Assembly: GCF_016428905.1 (NCBI RefSeq)
Contig: NZ_JAELTQ010000002.1
Coordinates: forward strand, 62,001 to 126,000
Reading direction: 5' to 3'
Source of the DNA: Dyella sp. ASV24
Lineage (GTDB): Bacteria > Pseudomonadota > Gammaproteobacteria > Xanthomonadales > Rhodanobacteraceae
Length of the DNA: 64,000 nucleotides
The translations under genes and the position numbers were made by a program. The notes beneath the pieces were generated by a model that was not told the origin of the DNA, made no database searches, and saw only the letters and a program-made list of their open reading frames with translations. Shown here in pieces: positions 17,301-31,416 of this stretch (position 1 is the stretch's first letter; every line of letters starts with the position of its first letter).

Positions 17301-17491
17301 GCGGGAAAGTGGACAGCAAGGTTAATCGCGGGAGGATGAGTGGCGGGCGCGGGGAGGTCAAGCATTGACACGATCTTGCGGTGTTTCAGGGGCCTTGTGG
17401 GGGTCGCTGGCTGCCCCGGCATGACCAGCCACAAGGCCGCCGGGCTGCGTACATACATATAGTTAGCGGCTGTCCGTCTTGCCTGGGGGCA

Positions 17492-17989
17492 TCAGTCAGG
17501 ATAGGTCTTGCCGATCCGGTGCCGGGGCGTGAGATAGATCCCTGCGGTGTAGGAGCGGGGCTCGCCATGTGCGCTGAGCTGGCCCCAGGGTAGCTCCCAG
17601 GTACTGCCGAATGCAGGGGCATGGGTGAACGTGGCATGGTCGGCGGGGCGGCCCAGCGCAGTTTGCGCCATGCGCATCAACACCCGGATTTCCTGCTTGA
17701 GCAGGGTCTCGTTGATCCGGTTCCAGTCGAACGGGCTCATGGGGCCATTCACGAGACGGATGGACAGGCCGGCCCCGCGACCGCGGTAGAACGTCAGCGC
17801 AACCTGCAGCCGGCACGCGTCGATGGTTTCCTGCCAGCCGTTGAGCGTGAGCAGGTCTGGCACATATGAATTGGGGTGGTGGCTAAGCCCAGCGTAGACC
17901 CGGGTCTGCTCAAAGGCGGCCAGTTCGCCATCGACGGCCAGCGTTTCGCCAGCGCCGAAATCCACGATGCCCCCGGGCAGGTCAAGCAT
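17492..17989 (-). CDS. Conserved hypothetical protein downstream of pepP-like gene
   Basis: 165-residue protein I do not recognise. It has no signal peptide or membrane segment. It begins MLDLPGGIVDFGAGE and has a mixed alpha/beta character, with notable aromatic and Asn/His patches (GLSHHPNSYVPDLLTLNGW, FDWNRINETLLKQEIRVL). The start codon lies 16 bases after the stop of the aminopeptidase gene, so the two are likely co-transcribed. It could be a cytosolic accessory protein, but nothing in the sequence points to a reaction. Confidence 0.6.
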   Translation of the reverse strand: MLDLPGGIVDFGAGETLAVDGELAAFEQTRVYAGLSHHPNSYVPDLLTLNGWQETIDACRLQVALTFYRGRGAGLSIRLVNGPMSPFDWNRINETLLKQEIRVLMRMAQTALGRPADHATFTHAPAFGSTWELPWGQLSAHGEPRSYTAGIYLTPRHRIGKTYPD

Positions 17990-18004
17990 GTCGTCTTCTG
18001 CCTG

Positions 18005-19804
18005 TCAGAGTGGTGCGCAATGCCGCTCGAGCCATGCCAGGTCGGCGTCTTCCAGTAATGGCGCCAGTGCTGCGCGGACGGTGGCGTGGTAATCGTCCAG
18101 CCAGGCACGTTCCTCGGGATTGAGCAGGCTGGGTTCCAGCGCACGACGGTCGAACGGGCACAGGGTCAGCGTTTCGAACCCATAGAATTCGCCGAACTCG
18201 GTCCTTTCGGCCTCGACCACCACTGCCAGGTTCTCATGGCGGATGCCGTGACGGCCGGGTTTGTACAGGCCCGGTTCGATCGATGTGATCATGCCCGGGT
18301 CCAAAGGCACCAGCGTGGCGCCGGAGGCGGGCGGGCGGATGCCGTGCGGCCCTTCATGGACATTGAGGAAGTAGCCCACGCCGTGGCCGGTGCCATGGCT
18401 GTAATCCATGCCGCTGGCCCAGAGTGGGGCGCGAGCCAGTGCGTCAAGTTGGGGGCCACTGGCTCCTTTCGGGAAGCGGGCGCGGCTAAGGGCGATCATG
18501 CCCTTCAAGACGAGTGTCGCATCGCGCCGTTGCTCAGGTGTGGTTTCGCCCAGGGCAAGCACGCGTGTGATGTCGGTGGTGCCACCCAGATACTGACCGC
18601 CGGAGTCGATCAGCAGCAGGCCCTGAGGCTTGAGTGTGCTGTGCGCCTCCGGCGTGGCGCGGTAATGCGGCAGCGCGCCGTTGGCCATATAGCCGGCGAT
18701 GGTCGAGAAACTCTCGCCGACGAAGTTCGGTTGGGCCGAGCGCTCTTCGCGCAGGAGGGTGTCCACATCCAGTTCGGTCTGCGTCATGCCGGCGGTGACG
18801 CGCTCCTCCAGTCTGCGGAAGGCGCGTGCGAGCGCTGTGCCATCCCGGCGCATCACGTCGCGAATATGTTCCAGCTCAGCTTCCGTCTTGCGCGACTTGA
18901 GCAGGGTGGATGGATTGGCGGCCTCGACCAGTTCCGTCGCGCGGGGAATCGCGGCGGCCACGGCCACCACGACGCGGTTGCCGTCGAGCAGCAGGCGATC
19001 CTGCGCGCCGAGCTCGGAAAGCGCGTCTGTCACCGTGCCGTAATCAGCGATACGAATCTGATCGGTGCCGAGCGCGCTTACGAGCGCATCGGTGAGCTTG
19101 CCGCGATCGACAAACAGCGTGGCGTGACCTTCTGCCTGCACCAGCAGGTGGGCGAGGAACACTGGGTTGCACTCGACGTCACTGCCGCGCAGGTTGGTCA
19201 GCCAAGCGATGTCATCAAGGCTGGAGACCAGGTGGTGAGTTGCGCCCAGTTTGCGCATGGCAGTGCGCAAGCGGCCGAATTTGTCGCTGCGCGGCTGGGT
19301 CGCATAACGGATGGCGTGCTCAATAACGGGAGCGGAGGGCAGGGCCGGGCGATCCGGCCAGATCAGTCCGGGCAGGTCCAGGTCGGTGCGCAAGCGGGCG
19401 CCGATGCGCTCCAGGCGTTGCTTAAGCTGTCGTGCGCCGGCCAATGGAAAACTGTCGCCAGCAATGGCGAGGGTTTGTCCCTCGGACAGATGGTCCAGCA
19501 GCCACTCGATGTGTTCGGGCGCATGGGCTACGCGCTGCTTCATCAGGTCAACACCGCTACCGGCCAATTCGGTGGCGGCCTGCGCGAAATAGCGGCCATC
19601 GGTCCACAGTCCCGCGTGGCTGGCGGTGACCACCAGCGTTCCCGCCGAGCCCGTGAATCCGGAAAGCCACTCGCGGGCTTGCCAGTGCGCGGGCAGGTAT
19701 TCGGAGAGATGCGGATCGGCGCTGGGGATCAGGCAGGCGGCAACGTCGTGCTGCTGCATGGCTTGCCGCAGGGCGGCCAGTTTCGTCGGCGTGGTGTGGT
19801 CCAT
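18005..19804 (-). CDS. Xaa-Pro aminopeptidase (M24B family, three-domain type)
   Basis: Metalloaminopeptidase that removes an N-terminal residue preceding proline. At about 599 residues from MDHTTPTK it is of the long, three-domain type common in eukaryotes and some bacteria, not the E. coli PepP size of about 440. Two creatinase-like N-terminal domains precede the pita-bread catalytic domain. Metal ligands are visible: LLIDSGGQYLGGTTDITR (two Asp), GTGHGVGYFLNVHEGP (His), MITSIEPGLYKPG (Glu) and the terminal HENLAVVVEAE (Glu). The frame opens at a TTG (19858), but the family match begins at the ATG 19804. It is probably cytosolic. Confidence 0.9.
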   Translation of the reverse strand: MDHTTPTKLAALRQAMQQHDVAACLIPSADPHLSEYLPAHWQAREWLSGFTGSAGTLVVTASHAGLWTDGRYFAQAATELAGSGVDLMKQRVAHAPEHIEWLLDHLSEGQTLAIAGDSFPLAGARQLKQRLERIGARLRTDLDLPGLIWPDRPALPSAPVIEHAIRYATQPRSDKFGRLRTAMRKLGATHHLVSSLDDIAWLTNLRGSDVECNPVFLAHLLVQAEGHATLFVDRGKLTDALVSALGTDQIRIADYGTVTDALSELGAQDRLLLDGNRVVVAVAAAIPRATELVEAANPSTLLKSRKTEAELEHIRDVMRRDGTALARAFRRLEERVTAGMTQTELDVDTLLREERSAQPNFVGESFSTIAGYMANGALPHYRATPEAHSTLKPQGLLLIDSGGQYLGGTTDITRVLALGETTPEQRRDATLVLKGMIALSRARFPKGASGPQLDALARAPLWASGMDYSHGTGHGVGYFLNVHEGPHGIRPPASGATLVPLDPGMITSIEPGLYKPGRHGIRHENLAVVVEAERTEFGEFYGFETLTLCPFDRRALEPSLLNPEERAWLDDYHATVRAALAPLLEDADLAWLERHCAPL

Positions 19805-19885
19805 CGACGCATGGTAGCAGGGCGGCAAAGCGTCAGAATTTTGGCGGTTTTCTACCAAAGTCGACGTGCGAATGCGGGTGCGCGC

Positions 19886-19906
19886 ACTTGCATTTTTTAG
19901 TCAAGT
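19886..19906. promoter_or_regulatory. Inverted repeat upstream of cyoA
   Basis: ACTTG (19886-19890) and CAAGT (19902-19906) form a short inverted repeat around a T-rich spacer, about 115 bases before cyoA. It could be an operator for an oxygen-responsive regulator, but it does not match the FNR consensus TTGAT-N4-ATCAA well. Confidence 0.2.
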
Positions 19907-20021
19907 GGTCGCAGGCGTCTGCGCAAAAAATTACATGTGCGGCATTGTGTCTCAAAGAAGTACCAACGCGAACCTAACATGGCTACCATGCCGCGTCCCC
20001 ACGCTGCACCCCAGGTAGTCA

Positions 20022-21014
20022 GTGAACATGCAAGCCCTCTTTTCGCGCCTGCGTTACGCAGGCGTCGGCGTCGCTGTGTTGCTCAGCGGCTGCAACTTGG
20101 AAGTCCTCACGCCCAAGGGCGATGTGGGTGTCCACGAGAAGTCCCTTATCCTGATCGCGCTGGGCCTGATGGCCGTGGTGGCGATTCCGGTGATCGCGAT
20201 GACGCTGTGGTTTCCCTGGCGCTACCGCTCGTCGAACAAGAAGGCCACCTACGCGCCGAACTGGTCGCACTCGAACAAGATCGAGGTGGTGGTGTGGACC
20301 ATCCCGGCCATCATCGTGGCGATTCTCGCGGTGATCACCTGGACGAGCTCGCATGAGCTTGATCCGTACAAGCCGCTGGAATCCGAGGCCAAGCCGGTGA
20401 CGGTGCAGGTCGTGTCGATGGACTGGAAGTGGCTGTTCGTCTACCCGGAATACGGCGTGGCCTCGGTGAACGAGCTGGCCTTCCCGACGGATCGCCCGGT
20501 GAACCTCCAGATCACTTCCGATTCGGTCATGAACGCCTTCTTCATCCCGCAGCTTGGCAGCCAGATCTACGCCATGGCGGGCATGGAAACCAAGCTGCAC
20601 CTGATTGCGCGTGAGCCGGGCACCTATGCGGGCCTTTCCACCAACTTCAGTGGCGAGGGCTTCTCGGACATGCACTTCAAGGCCATCGCGACCTCTGAAG
20701 ATGGCTTCAACGAGTGGATCGCCAAGGCCAAGGCCTCGCAGGCGAACCTTGATGACGCTGGCTACAAGGCGCTGGCGCAGCCCAGCGAGAAGGCTCCGGT
20801 CGCTTATTACGGCAACGTGACGCCCAACCTGTTCGTCAACGTGATCAATCAGCACATGGGCGAGATGTCGCACGACGCCGCCAAGCACGGCGAGATGCAG
20901 ATGGAAGGCATGCATCACGACGCGCCGCAGGAAAGCATGCAGATGGACATGCACAACCACGAGGGCGGGGACGCGGTGTCCTCGAACATCACCCCGGCCA
21001 AGGCAGAGAAGTAA
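20022..21014 (+). CDS. cyoA: Cytochrome bo3 ubiquinol oxidase subunit II CyoA
   Basis: Quinol oxidase subunit II, anchored in the inner membrane with a periplasmic cupredoxin domain. The N terminus has a lipobox (AVLLSGC near residues 17-24), then two TM helices (about 42-64 and 88-110). The region where cytochrome c oxidases carry CuA ligands reads STNFSGEGFSDMHF and lacks the Cys pair, so this is a quinol oxidase. The tail is extended and rich in His and Met (about residues 275-325), which is unusual and might bind copper. Start is GTG 20022, with an ATG two codons later at 20028 as an alternative. It is the first gene of cyoABCD, with 3 bases to cyoB. Confidence 0.95.
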   Translation: MNMQALFSRLRYAGVGVAVLLSGCNLEVLTPKGDVGVHEKSLILIALGLMAVVAIPVIAMTLWFPWRYRSSNKKATYAPNWSHSNKIEVVVWTIPAIIVAILAVITWTSSHELDPYKPLESEAKPVTVQVVSMDWKWLFVYPEYGVASVNELAFPTDRPVNLQITSDSVMNAFFIPQLGSQIYAMAGMETKLHLIAREPGTYAGLSTNFSGEGFSDMHFKAIATSEDGFNEWIAKAKASQANLDDAGYKALAQPSEKAPVAYYGNVTPNLFVNVINQHMGEMSHDAAKHGEMQMEGMHHDAPQESMQMDMHNHEGGDAVSSNITPAKAEK

Positions 21015-21017
21015 GCC

Positions 21018-23042
21018 ATGTTTGGAAAGCTCACCCTTGACGCGGTCCCGTATCACGAGCCAATCGTGATGGGCACGCTCGTCGCCGTCATTCTTGGCGG
21101 TCTGGCGATGCTCGCCATCGTCACCAAGTTCCGTCTGTGGGGTTACCTGTGGAAGGAATGGTTCACCTCGGTGGACCACAAGAAGATCGGCATCATGTAC
21201 ATCATCGTGGCGCTGGTCATGCTGCTGCGCGGCTTCTCCGACGCCATCATGATGCGTGCGCAGCAGGCCATGGCCGCCGGTGAATCGGCCGGTTATCTGC
21301 CGCCGCACCACTTCGATCAGGTGTTCACCGCGCACGGTGTCATCATGATCTTCTTCGTGGCCATGCCGTTCATCACGGGTCTGATGAACATGGTGGTGCC
21401 GCTGCAGATCGGCGCGCGCGACGTGGCCTATCCGTTCCTGAACTCGCTCAGCTTCTGGCTGTTCATGTCGGGTGTGGTGCTGGTGATGGTGTCGCTGTTC
21501 GTGGGCGATTTCGCCGCCACCGGCTGGCTCGCTTACCCGCCACTCTCGGGGATCAAGTACAGCCCGACCGTAGGCGTGGATTACTACATCTGGTCACTGC
21601 AGCTGTCTGGCCTGGGTACCACGCTGAGCGGTATCAACTTCATCGTCACCATCATGAAGATGCGTGCCCCTGGCATGACACTGATGAAGATGCCAGTGTT
21701 CACCTGGACCGCGCTGGTCACCAACATCCTGATCGTGGCTGCGTTCCCGATCCTGACGGTGACGCTGGCGTTGCTCACGGCGGATCGCTACCTCGACATG
21801 CACTTCTTCACGAACGAGCTTGGCGGCAACGCCATGATGTACGTGAACATGATCTGGATCTGGGGTCACCCGGAGGTCTACATCCTGATCCTGCCGTGCT
21901 TTGGTGCGTACTCGGAAATCGTCGCGACGTTCTCCAAGAAGCCGTTGTTTGGCTACAAGTCGATGGTCTACGCGACGTCGTGCATTGGTGTGCTGTCGTT
22001 CGTCGTGTGGTTGCACCACTTCTTCACCATGGGTTCGGGCGCCAGCGTCAATGCCTTCTTCGGCATCACGACGATGATCATCTCGGTGCCCACGGGTGCG
22101 AAGCTGTTCAACTGGTTGTTCACGATGTATCGCGGCCGCGTTGAATACAACGTGCCGATGCTATGGACGGTGGGCTTCATGGTCACCTTCGTGATCGGCG
22201 GCGTCACTGGCGTGCTGATGGCTGTGCCGGGCGCGGACTTCGTGCTGCACAACAGCGTGTTCCTGATCGCGCACTTCCACAACGTGATCATCGGCGGCGT
22301 GGTGTTCGGCGTGTTCGCGGCCATCAACTACTGGTTCCCGAAGGCCTTCGGCTTCCGCCTCAACGAGTTTTGGGGCAAGGCTTCCTTCTGGTGCTGGCTG
22401 GTCGGCTTCTGGATGGCCTTTGCGCCGCTGTACGTGCTCGGCCTGAAGGGCATGACGCGTCGCATGAACCACTACGCCAATCCGGATTGGCAGCCGTACC
22501 TGATCGTCGCCGCCATGGGCGCCGCGGTGATCGCCGTGGGCATCCTCTGCACCCTCGTGCAGTTCTATGTCTCCATCCGCGATCGCAAGAAGCTCACCGA
22601 TCCCAGCGGCGACCCATGGGGTGGCCGCACCCTGGAGTGGGCTATCAGCTCGCCCGCACCTTTCTACAACTTCGCCATCGTTCCCCAGATCAAAGAGCTG
22701 GACCAGTTCTGGGAAGACAAACAAAACGGAGTCGCCTACGTGCAACCTGCCAAGTACGAAGACATTCACATGCCCCGTAACACCGGCGTCGGTGTGGTCA
22801 TGGGCGCGTTCGGTACGGTCCTGGGTTTTGCCCTGGTGTGGCATATCTGGTGGATGGCCGCCCTTGGCCTGGTCGGCATGATCGCCGCCTTCATCGTCCG
22901 CGCTTACGACCGTGACATCGATTACTGGGTGCCGGCGGCCGAGGTCGAGAAGATCGAGCGCTCGCGTCACGCCCAGCTCAAGCAGTTCCAGACCACGCAG
23001 GTGGCTCCGGTGGCCGCGCCGCAGCGTCAGAAGGTGGCGTAA
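21018..23042 (+). CDS. cyoB: Cytochrome bo3 ubiquinol oxidase subunit I CyoB
   Basis: Catalytic heme-copper oxidase subunit that reduces O2 to water and pumps protons. About 15 TM helices lie in 674 residues. The low-spin heme His is in [10 protein letters not shown], the Cu-B/Tyr-type region is [14 protein letters not shown] with the D-channel Glu, the Cu-B His pair is in [11 protein letters not shown], and the high-spin heme His is in [10 protein letters not shown]. The N- and C-terminal extra helices match CyoB rather than CtaD. It is the second gene of the operon. Confidence 0.97.
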   Translation: MFGKLTLDAVPYHEPIVMGTLVAVILGGLAMLAIVTKFRLWGYLWKEWFTSVDHKKIGIMYIIVALVMLLRGFSDAIMMRAQQAMAAGESAGYLPPHHFDQVFTAHGVIMIFFVAMPFITGLMNMVVPLQIGARDVAYPFLNSLSFWLFMSGVVLVMVSLFVGDFAATGWLAYPPLSGIKYSPTVGVDYYIWSLQLSGLGTTLSGINFIVTIMKMRAPGMTLMKMPVFTWTALVTNILIVAAFPILTVTLALLTADRYLDMHFFTNELGGNAMMYVNMIWIWGHPEVYILILPCFGAYSEIVATFSKKPLFGYKSMVYATSCIGVLSFVVWLHHFFTMGSGASVNAFFGITTMIISVPTGAKLFNWLFTMYRGRVEYNVPMLWTVGFMVTFVIGGVTGVLMAVPGADFVLHNSVFLIAHFHNVIIGGVVFGVFAAINYWFPKAFGFRLNEFWGKASFWCWLVGFWMAFAPLYVLGLKGMTRRMNHYANPDWQPYLIVAAMGAAVIAVGILCTLVQFYVSIRDRKKLTDPSGDPWGGRTLEWAISSPAPFYNFAIVPQIKELDQFWEDKQNGVAYVQPAKYEDIHMPRNTGVGVVMGAFGTVLGFALVWHIWWMAALGLVGMIAAFIVRAYDRDIDYWVPAAEVEKIERSRHAQLKQFQTTQVAPVAAPQRQKVA

Positions 23043-23045
23043 CCC

Positions 23046-23675
23046 ATGAGCAGTCCTGCAGTAAGCGCCACGCACGGCGCACTCGACGACGTTACTCACG
23101 GCGGTCACGAGCATCACGACGACGGATCCAAGACCCTCCTGGGGTTCTGGATCTACCTGATGAGCGACTGCCTGATCTTCTCGGGACTGTTCGCAACCTT
23201 CGCCGTGCTGGGTAACAGCACGGCCGGTGGCCCGACCGCCAAAGAACTGTTCGAGCTGCCGTATGTGCTCGGCGAGACCATGCTGCTGCTGATCTCGTCG
23301 GTCACCTTCGGCATGGCCATGCTCAGCATGCATGCCGGCAAGAAGGGCGGTGTGGTGGCGTGGCTGGCGGTGACCTTCCTCTTCGGTGCTGGCTTCATCG
23401 GCATGGAAGTGTATGAGTTCGCCAAGCTCGTCCATGAGGGCGCCGGTCCGAGCACCAGCGCGTTCCTGTCCAGCTACTTCACGCTGGTGGGTACGCACGG
23501 TCTGCACGTCACCTGCGGCCTGATCTGGCTGGTGGTGATGATGGACCAGATCCGCCGCTTCGGCCTGACGGATGCCACCCAGCGTCGCCTGTCGTGCCTG
23601 AGCCTGTTCTGGCACTTCCTGGACATCGTCTGGATCTGTGTCTTCACCTTTGTCTACCTGCGGGGTGCCATCTGA
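23046..23675 (+). CDS. cyoC: Cytochrome bo3 ubiquinol oxidase subunit III CyoC
   Basis: 209-residue polytopic subunit III with five visible TM helices after a His-rich N-terminal tail ([11 protein letters not shown]). The typical phrase [20 protein letters not shown] carries the conserved His-Gly-x-His. It starts 3 bases after cyoB. Its stop shares one base with the cyoD start (TGATG), so translation is coupled. Confidence 0.95.
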   Translation: MSSPAVSATHGALDDVTHGGHEHHDDGSKTLLGFWIYLMSDCLIFSGLFATFAVLGNSTAGGPTAKELFELPYVLGETMLLLISSVTFGMAMLSMHAGKKGGVVAWLAVTFLFGAGFIGMEVYEFAKLVHEGAGPSTSAFLSSYFTLVGTHGLHVTCGLIWLVVMMDQIRRFGLTDATQRRLSCLSLFWHFLDIVWICVFTFVYLRGAI

Positions 23676-24049
23676 TGTCCGGCAACCACTCATCCCACGA
23701 TGCCCACCACGGCGTCGAGCATGCCGATCACGGCAGCACCAAGTCCTACATCGTCGGCTTTGTGCTGTCAGTGGTGCTGACGCTGGCGTCGTTCGGCGTG
23801 GTCATGAGCGGCAAGGTTCCGCACGACCTGATGATGCCGGGCATCATCGTGTTCGGCGTGGCCCAGCTCATCGTCCAGTTGAAGTATTTCCTGCACATGG
23901 GCCTGTCGCCGTCTCAGCGCGGCAACTTCGCCATCATGCTGTTCACCCTGCTGATCCTGGCCATCGTGGTGGTTGGTTCGCTGTGGGTGCTGCACAACAT
24001 GAACGTGAACATGATGCATCCGACGTCCCAGATGGTGCCGGTCGAATAA
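23675..24049 (+). CDS. cyoD: Cytochrome bo3 ubiquinol oxidase subunit IV CyoD
   Basis: 124-residue small subunit with three TM helices after a His-rich tail (SSHDAHHGVEHADHG). It stabilises the oxidase complex. The start at 23675 overlaps the cyoC stop; an upstream in-frame opening at 23594 lies inside cyoC and is not used. It is the last gene of the operon and is followed by a strong terminator. cyoE (heme O synthase) is not in the window. Confidence 0.93.
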   Translation: MSGNHSSHDAHHGVEHADHGSTKSYIVGFVLSVVLTLASFGVVMSGKVPHDLMMPGIIVFGVAQLIVQLKYFLHMGLSPSQRGNFAIMLFTLLILAIVVVGSLWVLHNMNVNMMHPTSQMVPVE

Positions 24050-24070
24050 GCCGGCTCATCAGGGTTCGCG

Positions 24071-24100
24071 ACGGGGCGCCTTCGGGCGCCTTTGTCGTTT
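24071..24100 (+). terminator. Terminator after cyoABCD
   Basis: GGCGCC (24075-24080), loop TTCG, GGCGCC (24085-24090), then TTTGTCGTTT. The stable UUCG tetraloop and T-rich tail, about 22 bases past the cyoD stop, make this a credible rho-independent terminator. Confidence 0.8.
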
Positions 24101-24189
24101 CTGGGGTAGGGCGGGTGGCTTCAGTTTTCGGCCCGCCTTTCCAGTCTGCGTCGGAATGACAGGCAAAAGCGGTGCTGACAACGCCCTAG

Positions 24190-26818
<2,629 letters not shown>

Positions 26819-26819
<1 letters not shown>

Positions 26820-27079
26820 TGTCGTCACAAGAGCCATTGATCGCGCTGCTGACCGAGATCCGTGATCTCCAGCGCGAGCATCTCGAGCTCTACAGGAAAC
26901 AAAGCGAGCAGGCGGAGGCCAGGGTTAAGCAGGCCCTGGCCAAGCAGGAGCAGGCCCTTGCCGGGCAGGGGCGTGCATTGGAATTCATCGAGCGCTTTCG
27001 CAAGCGCAGCCGCCTGCTGGGCATCTGCATCGCTGTTATTGTTATCGCATTAGTCGTACTTCGTTTGCTTCCTCACTAA
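26819..27079 (+). CDS. Small coiled-coil membrane protein between kdsA and eno
   Basis: 86-residue protein not recognised as a named family. Residues about 5-60 are a charged, Gln/Glu/Lys-rich amphipathic helix likely to form a coiled coil (LTEIRDLQREHLELYRKQSE). They are followed by a single TM segment, about 65-84 (LLGICIAVIVIALVVLRLL), ending two residues later. The topology suggests the N terminus in the cytosol and a C-terminal tail anchor. The start is the ATG sharing one base with the kdsA stop, and eno begins 22 bases after its stop. It might organise or tether partners at the membrane, which is inference. Confidence 0.7.
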
Positions 27080-28414
<1,335 letters not shown>

Positions 28415-28430
28415 GGGAGACGCTTAGCCC

Positions 28431-28754
28431 ATGGTGCGTTGGGTCGCTCTGATCCTGATCCTTCTACTGATCGCCCTGCAGGTAAAACTGTGGAACGGTC
28501 ACGGCGGCGTGCACGAAGTGGAAACGCTACGTGCCGCCGTCAAGAAGCAGGGCGAGGACAACGACAAGCTGACCACGCGCAATCAGGCCCTCGGTGCGGA
28601 CGTGAGCGACCTCAAGCACGGCGAGCAAGCCGTGGAGGCCCGTGCCCGCGCCGAGCTCGGCCTGATCAAGCCGGGCGAAACGTTCTATCAAGTCGTGGAA
28701 AAGCCGGGCGCCGCACAGGCGCCTGCGTCTGGCTCTAGCAGCGGTAACCCATGA
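28431..28754 (+). CDS. ftsB: Cell division protein FtsB
   Basis: Bitopic divisome protein forming the FtsQLB complex that activates septal peptidoglycan synthesis. It has a short cytoplasmic tail, one TM (about residues 3-20) and a periplasmic coiled coil (about 27-70, VETLRAAVKKQGEDNDKLTT), then the conserved ARAELGLIKPGETFYQVV. Length is 107 residues, slightly long because of a Ser/Gly/Pro-rich tail. The position between eno and ispD is the classic gammaproteobacterial one. Its stop overlaps ispD by four bases. Confidence 0.93.
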   Translation: MVRWVALILILLLIALQVKLWNGHGGVHEVETLRAAVKKQGEDNDKLTTRNQALGADVSDLKHGEQAVEARARAELGLIKPGETFYQVVEKPGAAQAPASGSSSGNP

Positions 28755-29443
28755 GCGCGACATTGTGGTGCGTGGTGCCTGCGGCGGGGCGCGGCACGCG
28801 TGTAGGTGGCACCATCCCCAAGCAATACCTGCCTTTGGCTGGCAGGCCGCTGATCCTGCATACGTTGGAGCGGTTGGCGATTCATCCCCGCATCGCCGGC
28901 CTGATGGTGGTGTTGGGCGGCAATGACGGGCACTGGCCGGGCGTCGACAGTCTTTACGGAAAGCCTGTGCTCACCACGCTGGGTGGGGCAGAGCGCTGCG
29001 ACTCGGTATTGGCCGGCATTCGCGCCTTGCCCGGTGACGTAGCAGAAGACGCTTTCGTACTGGTGCACGACGCCGCGCGCCCATGCGTGCGCGAAGCCGA
29101 CATCACGCGGCTCATCGATATCGGTGTTCCTGCTGGCGGTGGGCTGCTTGGTGCGCCGTTGCGCGACACGCTCAAGCGAGCGAACGGTGAAGGCCGCAGT
29201 GAAGTCACCGAACCGCGTGACCACCGGTGGCGCGCATTCACGCCGCAGATGTTCCGCCGGGGCGAACTGGAAGCAGCGTTGCAGTCGGCATACACGGCCG
29301 GCGTGACGGTGAGCGACGAGGCCATGGCGATGGAGCGCGCTGGTTTTGCGCCGTTGCTGGTCGAGGGCGCCGAAGACAATATCAAGGTCACCACGGCAAC
29401 GGATTTCGCATTGGCCGAATTCCTGTTGTCGCGTATGAAGTGA
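28751..29443 (+). CDS. ispD: 2-C-methyl-D-erythritol 4-phosphate cytidylyltransferase IspD
   Basis: MEP-pathway enzyme joining MEP to CTP in isoprenoid synthesis. The nucleotide-binding N terminus reads [20 protein letters not shown], and further sites are [11 protein letters not shown] and the C-terminal [19 protein letters not shown]. Length of 230 residues is normal. It overlaps the ftsB stop and is followed by ispF. Confidence 0.95.
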   Translation: MSATLWCVVPAAGRGTRVGGTIPKQYLPLAGRPLILHTLERLAIHPRIAGLMVVLGGNDGHWPGVDSLYGKPVLTTLGGAERCDSVLAGIRALPGDVAEDAFVLVHDAARPCVREADITRLIDIGVPAGGGLLGAPLRDTLKRANGEGRSEVTEPRDHRWRAFTPQMFRRGELEAALQSAYTAGVTVSDEAMAMERAGFAPLLVEGAEDNIKVTTATDFALAEFLLSRMK

Positions 29444-29472
29444 AAGCCCAGACGGGCTGCAAGGAGTTCCCC

Positions 29473-29949
29473 ATGATGCGGATCGGACAGGGTTTCGACG
29501 TCCATATCTTCGGCGAAGGCGATCACGTGATGCTCGGCGGTATACGCGTGCCGCATACGCACGGCATCGTGGCTCACTCCGATGGTGACGTGGTGATCCA
29601 TGCGCTGTGCGATGCCATCTTCGGCGCGCTTGCACTGGGCGACATCGGCCGGCATTTCCCGCCCAGCCAAGAGCAATGGCGTAACGCAAATAGCCGGATA
29701 TTCCTGCGCCACGCCGCCAAGCTGATGCGCGAGCAGGGTTACGCGCTGGGCAACGCAGACGTCACTGTCATCTGCGAAGCGCCCAAGGTAGGGCCGCATT
29801 CACTCGCGATGCGCGAGGCCGTGGCCGAAGAGCTTGGCTGCGATCTCGACCGTATCAGTATCAAGGCCACGACCACCGAAAAGCTCGGTTTTACCGGTCG
29901 CGGCGAGGGCATCGCGGCGCAAGCCTGCGTGCTGCTGGTACTGGCATGA
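29473..29949 (+). CDS. ispF: 2-C-methyl-D-erythritol 2,4-cyclodiphosphate synthase IspF
   Basis: Zinc enzyme of the MEP pathway that forms the cyclic diphosphate, releasing CMP. Metal ligands are in GQGFDVHIF, and the motifs [18 protein letters not shown] and DIGRHFPP are intact, as is the C-terminal [21 protein letters not shown]. The ATG 29473 has AAGGAG seven bases upstream and gives 158 residues; the longer open frame from 29227 overlaps ispD and is rejected. It overlaps mgtE by four bases. Confidence 0.95.
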   Translation: MMRIGQGFDVHIFGEGDHVMLGGIRVPHTHGIVAHSDGDVVIHALCDAIFGALALGDIGRHFPPSQEQWRNANSRIFLRHAAKLMREQGYALGNADVTVICEAPKVGPHSLAMREAVAEELGCDLDRISIKATTTEKLGFTGRGEGIAAQACVLLVLA

Positions 29950-31364
29950 GCGAGGCCGGGGGCCGAGGTTCGGCCTCGCGCCTGCACGATCAGCTCGACG
30001 ATATCAGCGAGCTGCTGCGGCGATTGCGCGGCCTTGGTCGGCTGCCCCAACCCGATGCCGACGAGGGATTTCGCGAAGCGCAGCAACAATTGCAGGCCTT
30101 GCTCGATGCGCTGCATCCGGCGGACATTGCCTACGTGCTGGAAGCGTTGCCGTTGGTCGATCGACTGGCTGTCTGGCACCGCGTCAAAGCCGAGCGCGAT
30201 GGCGAGATCCTGCTGGAGGTATCGGACGCCGTGCGCGAGTCGCTCATCGCGGACATGGACGAGCGCGAGATCCTCGCCGCCATCGAGCCGCTGGACGCGG
30301 ACGAACTGGCCGACCTCGTTGAAGACTTGCCCACCGAAGTGCTGCCGGAGCTCATGGCCAGCCTCGACGCGCAGCAGCGCGAACGTGTGCAGGCGGCGCT
30401 TTCCTATCCGGAGGATCAGGTCGGCGCGCTGATGGACTTCGAGATGGTCACCATCCGCGAAGACATTAGCCTCGAAACCGTGCTGCGCTATCTGCGCCGG
30501 TTCGATGAACTCCCTGAGCAGACCGACAAGTTGTTCGTGGTCAATCACGACAACCTGCTGACTGGCGTGCTGCCACTGCATTGGTTGCTGGTGAACTCGC
30601 CTGAGAAGCAGGTGAGCGAGGTGATGGCGCCGGACGTGAATACCTTCCATCCGGAAGATGACGCCTATGAAGTCGCGCAGGCCTTCGAGCGCTACGACCT
30701 CGTGACTGCTCCGGTGGTCGACGGCAACGGCCACCTGATCGGCCGCATCACCATTGACGCGATGGTGGACGTGCTGCGCGAGGAAAGCGAAAGCGAAGCA
30801 CTGAGCCGTGGCGGCCTGCGCGAAGAAGAAGACATCTTCGCCTCGGTATGGAAATCCATCCGCAACCGCTGGGCGTGGCTGGCGATCAACCTCGTAACGG
30901 CGTTCATCGCCTCGCGTGTGATCGGCCTGTTCGAAGGCTCCATCCAGCAACTGGTCGCGTTAGCCGCATTGATGCCCATCGTCGCCGGCATTGGCGGTAA
31001 TTCGGGTAACCAGACCATCACCATGATCGTGCGCGCCCTCGCGCTTGACCAGATTACGCCCGCGAGCGCGCGGCGTTTGTGGCGCAAGGAGATTGCCGTC
31101 GCCCTGATCAACGGCCTGGTATGGGGCGGTGTGATCGGCGTGGTGGCGTGGTTGCTCTACGATAACGCGATGTTGGGCGTTGTCATGACGGCGGCCATGA
31201 CGCTCAACCTTGTGCTGGCCGCATTCTGCGGCGTTGGCATTCCCCTGTTGATGATGCGGTTGGGCAGGGATCCTGCCTTGGGTTCCAGCGTTCTGATCAC
31301 TGCGATGACCGACTCGGGCGGGTTCTTCATCTTTCTCGGCCTCGCCACACTGTTCCTGATGTAA
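29946..31364 (+). CDS. mgtE: Magnesium transporter MgtE
   Basis: Mg2+ channel/transporter of the inner membrane with a cytosolic gating domain. From the N terminus: MgtE N domain (about 35-150, with [15 protein letters not shown]), two CBS domains (about 155-280, [20 protein letters not shown]) and a five-helix TM domain (about 310-472) holding [20 protein letters not shown], the family's pore signature. Length is 472 residues. Its ATG overlaps the ispF stop, so it is part of the ftsB-ispD-ispF transcript. This position is unusual, since ispF is normally followed directly by truD. Confidence 0.94.
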   Translation: MSEAGGRGSASRLHDQLDDISELLRRLRGLGRLPQPDADEGFREAQQQLQALLDALHPADIAYVLEALPLVDRLAVWHRVKAERDGEILLEVSDAVRESLIADMDEREILAAIEPLDADELADLVEDLPTEVLPELMASLDAQQRERVQAALSYPEDQVGALMDFEMVTIREDISLETVLRYLRRFDELPEQTDKLFVVNHDNLLTGVLPLHWLLVNSPEKQVSEVMAPDVNTFHPEDDAYEVAQAFERYDLVTAPVVDGNGHLIGRITIDAMVDVLREESESEALSRGGLREEEDIFASVWKSIRNRWAWLAINLVTAFIASRVIGLFEGSIQQLVALAALMPIVAGIGGNSGNQTITMIVRALALDQITPASARRLWRKEIAVALINGLVWGGVIGVVAWLLYDNAMLGVVMTAAMTLNLVLAAFCGVGIPLLMMRLGRDPALGSSVLITAMTDSGGFFIFLGLATLFLM

Positions 31365-31416
31365 TACGCCGCTGGCGCGATCTTTCTTTTGTTGCCGGCG
31401 ATGCCGGTGGAGTCCT

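Noticed and set aside
20022-23042. Cytochrome c oxidase (ctaC/ctaD)
   Set aside because: Subunit II lacks the CuA Cys ligands, and subunit I has the extra terminal helices of CyoB; gene order ABCD with a small CyoD also fits bo3 quinol oxidase.
22161-23693. Long minus-strand open frame (510 codons) across cyoB/cyoC
   Set aside because: Shadow of high-GC coding sequence: composition is His/Asp/Glu/Arg-rich with no family resemblance, and the opposite strand encodes unmistakable oxidase subunits. The same applies to long antisense frames over cyoA, pyrG, eno, ftsH and pepP.
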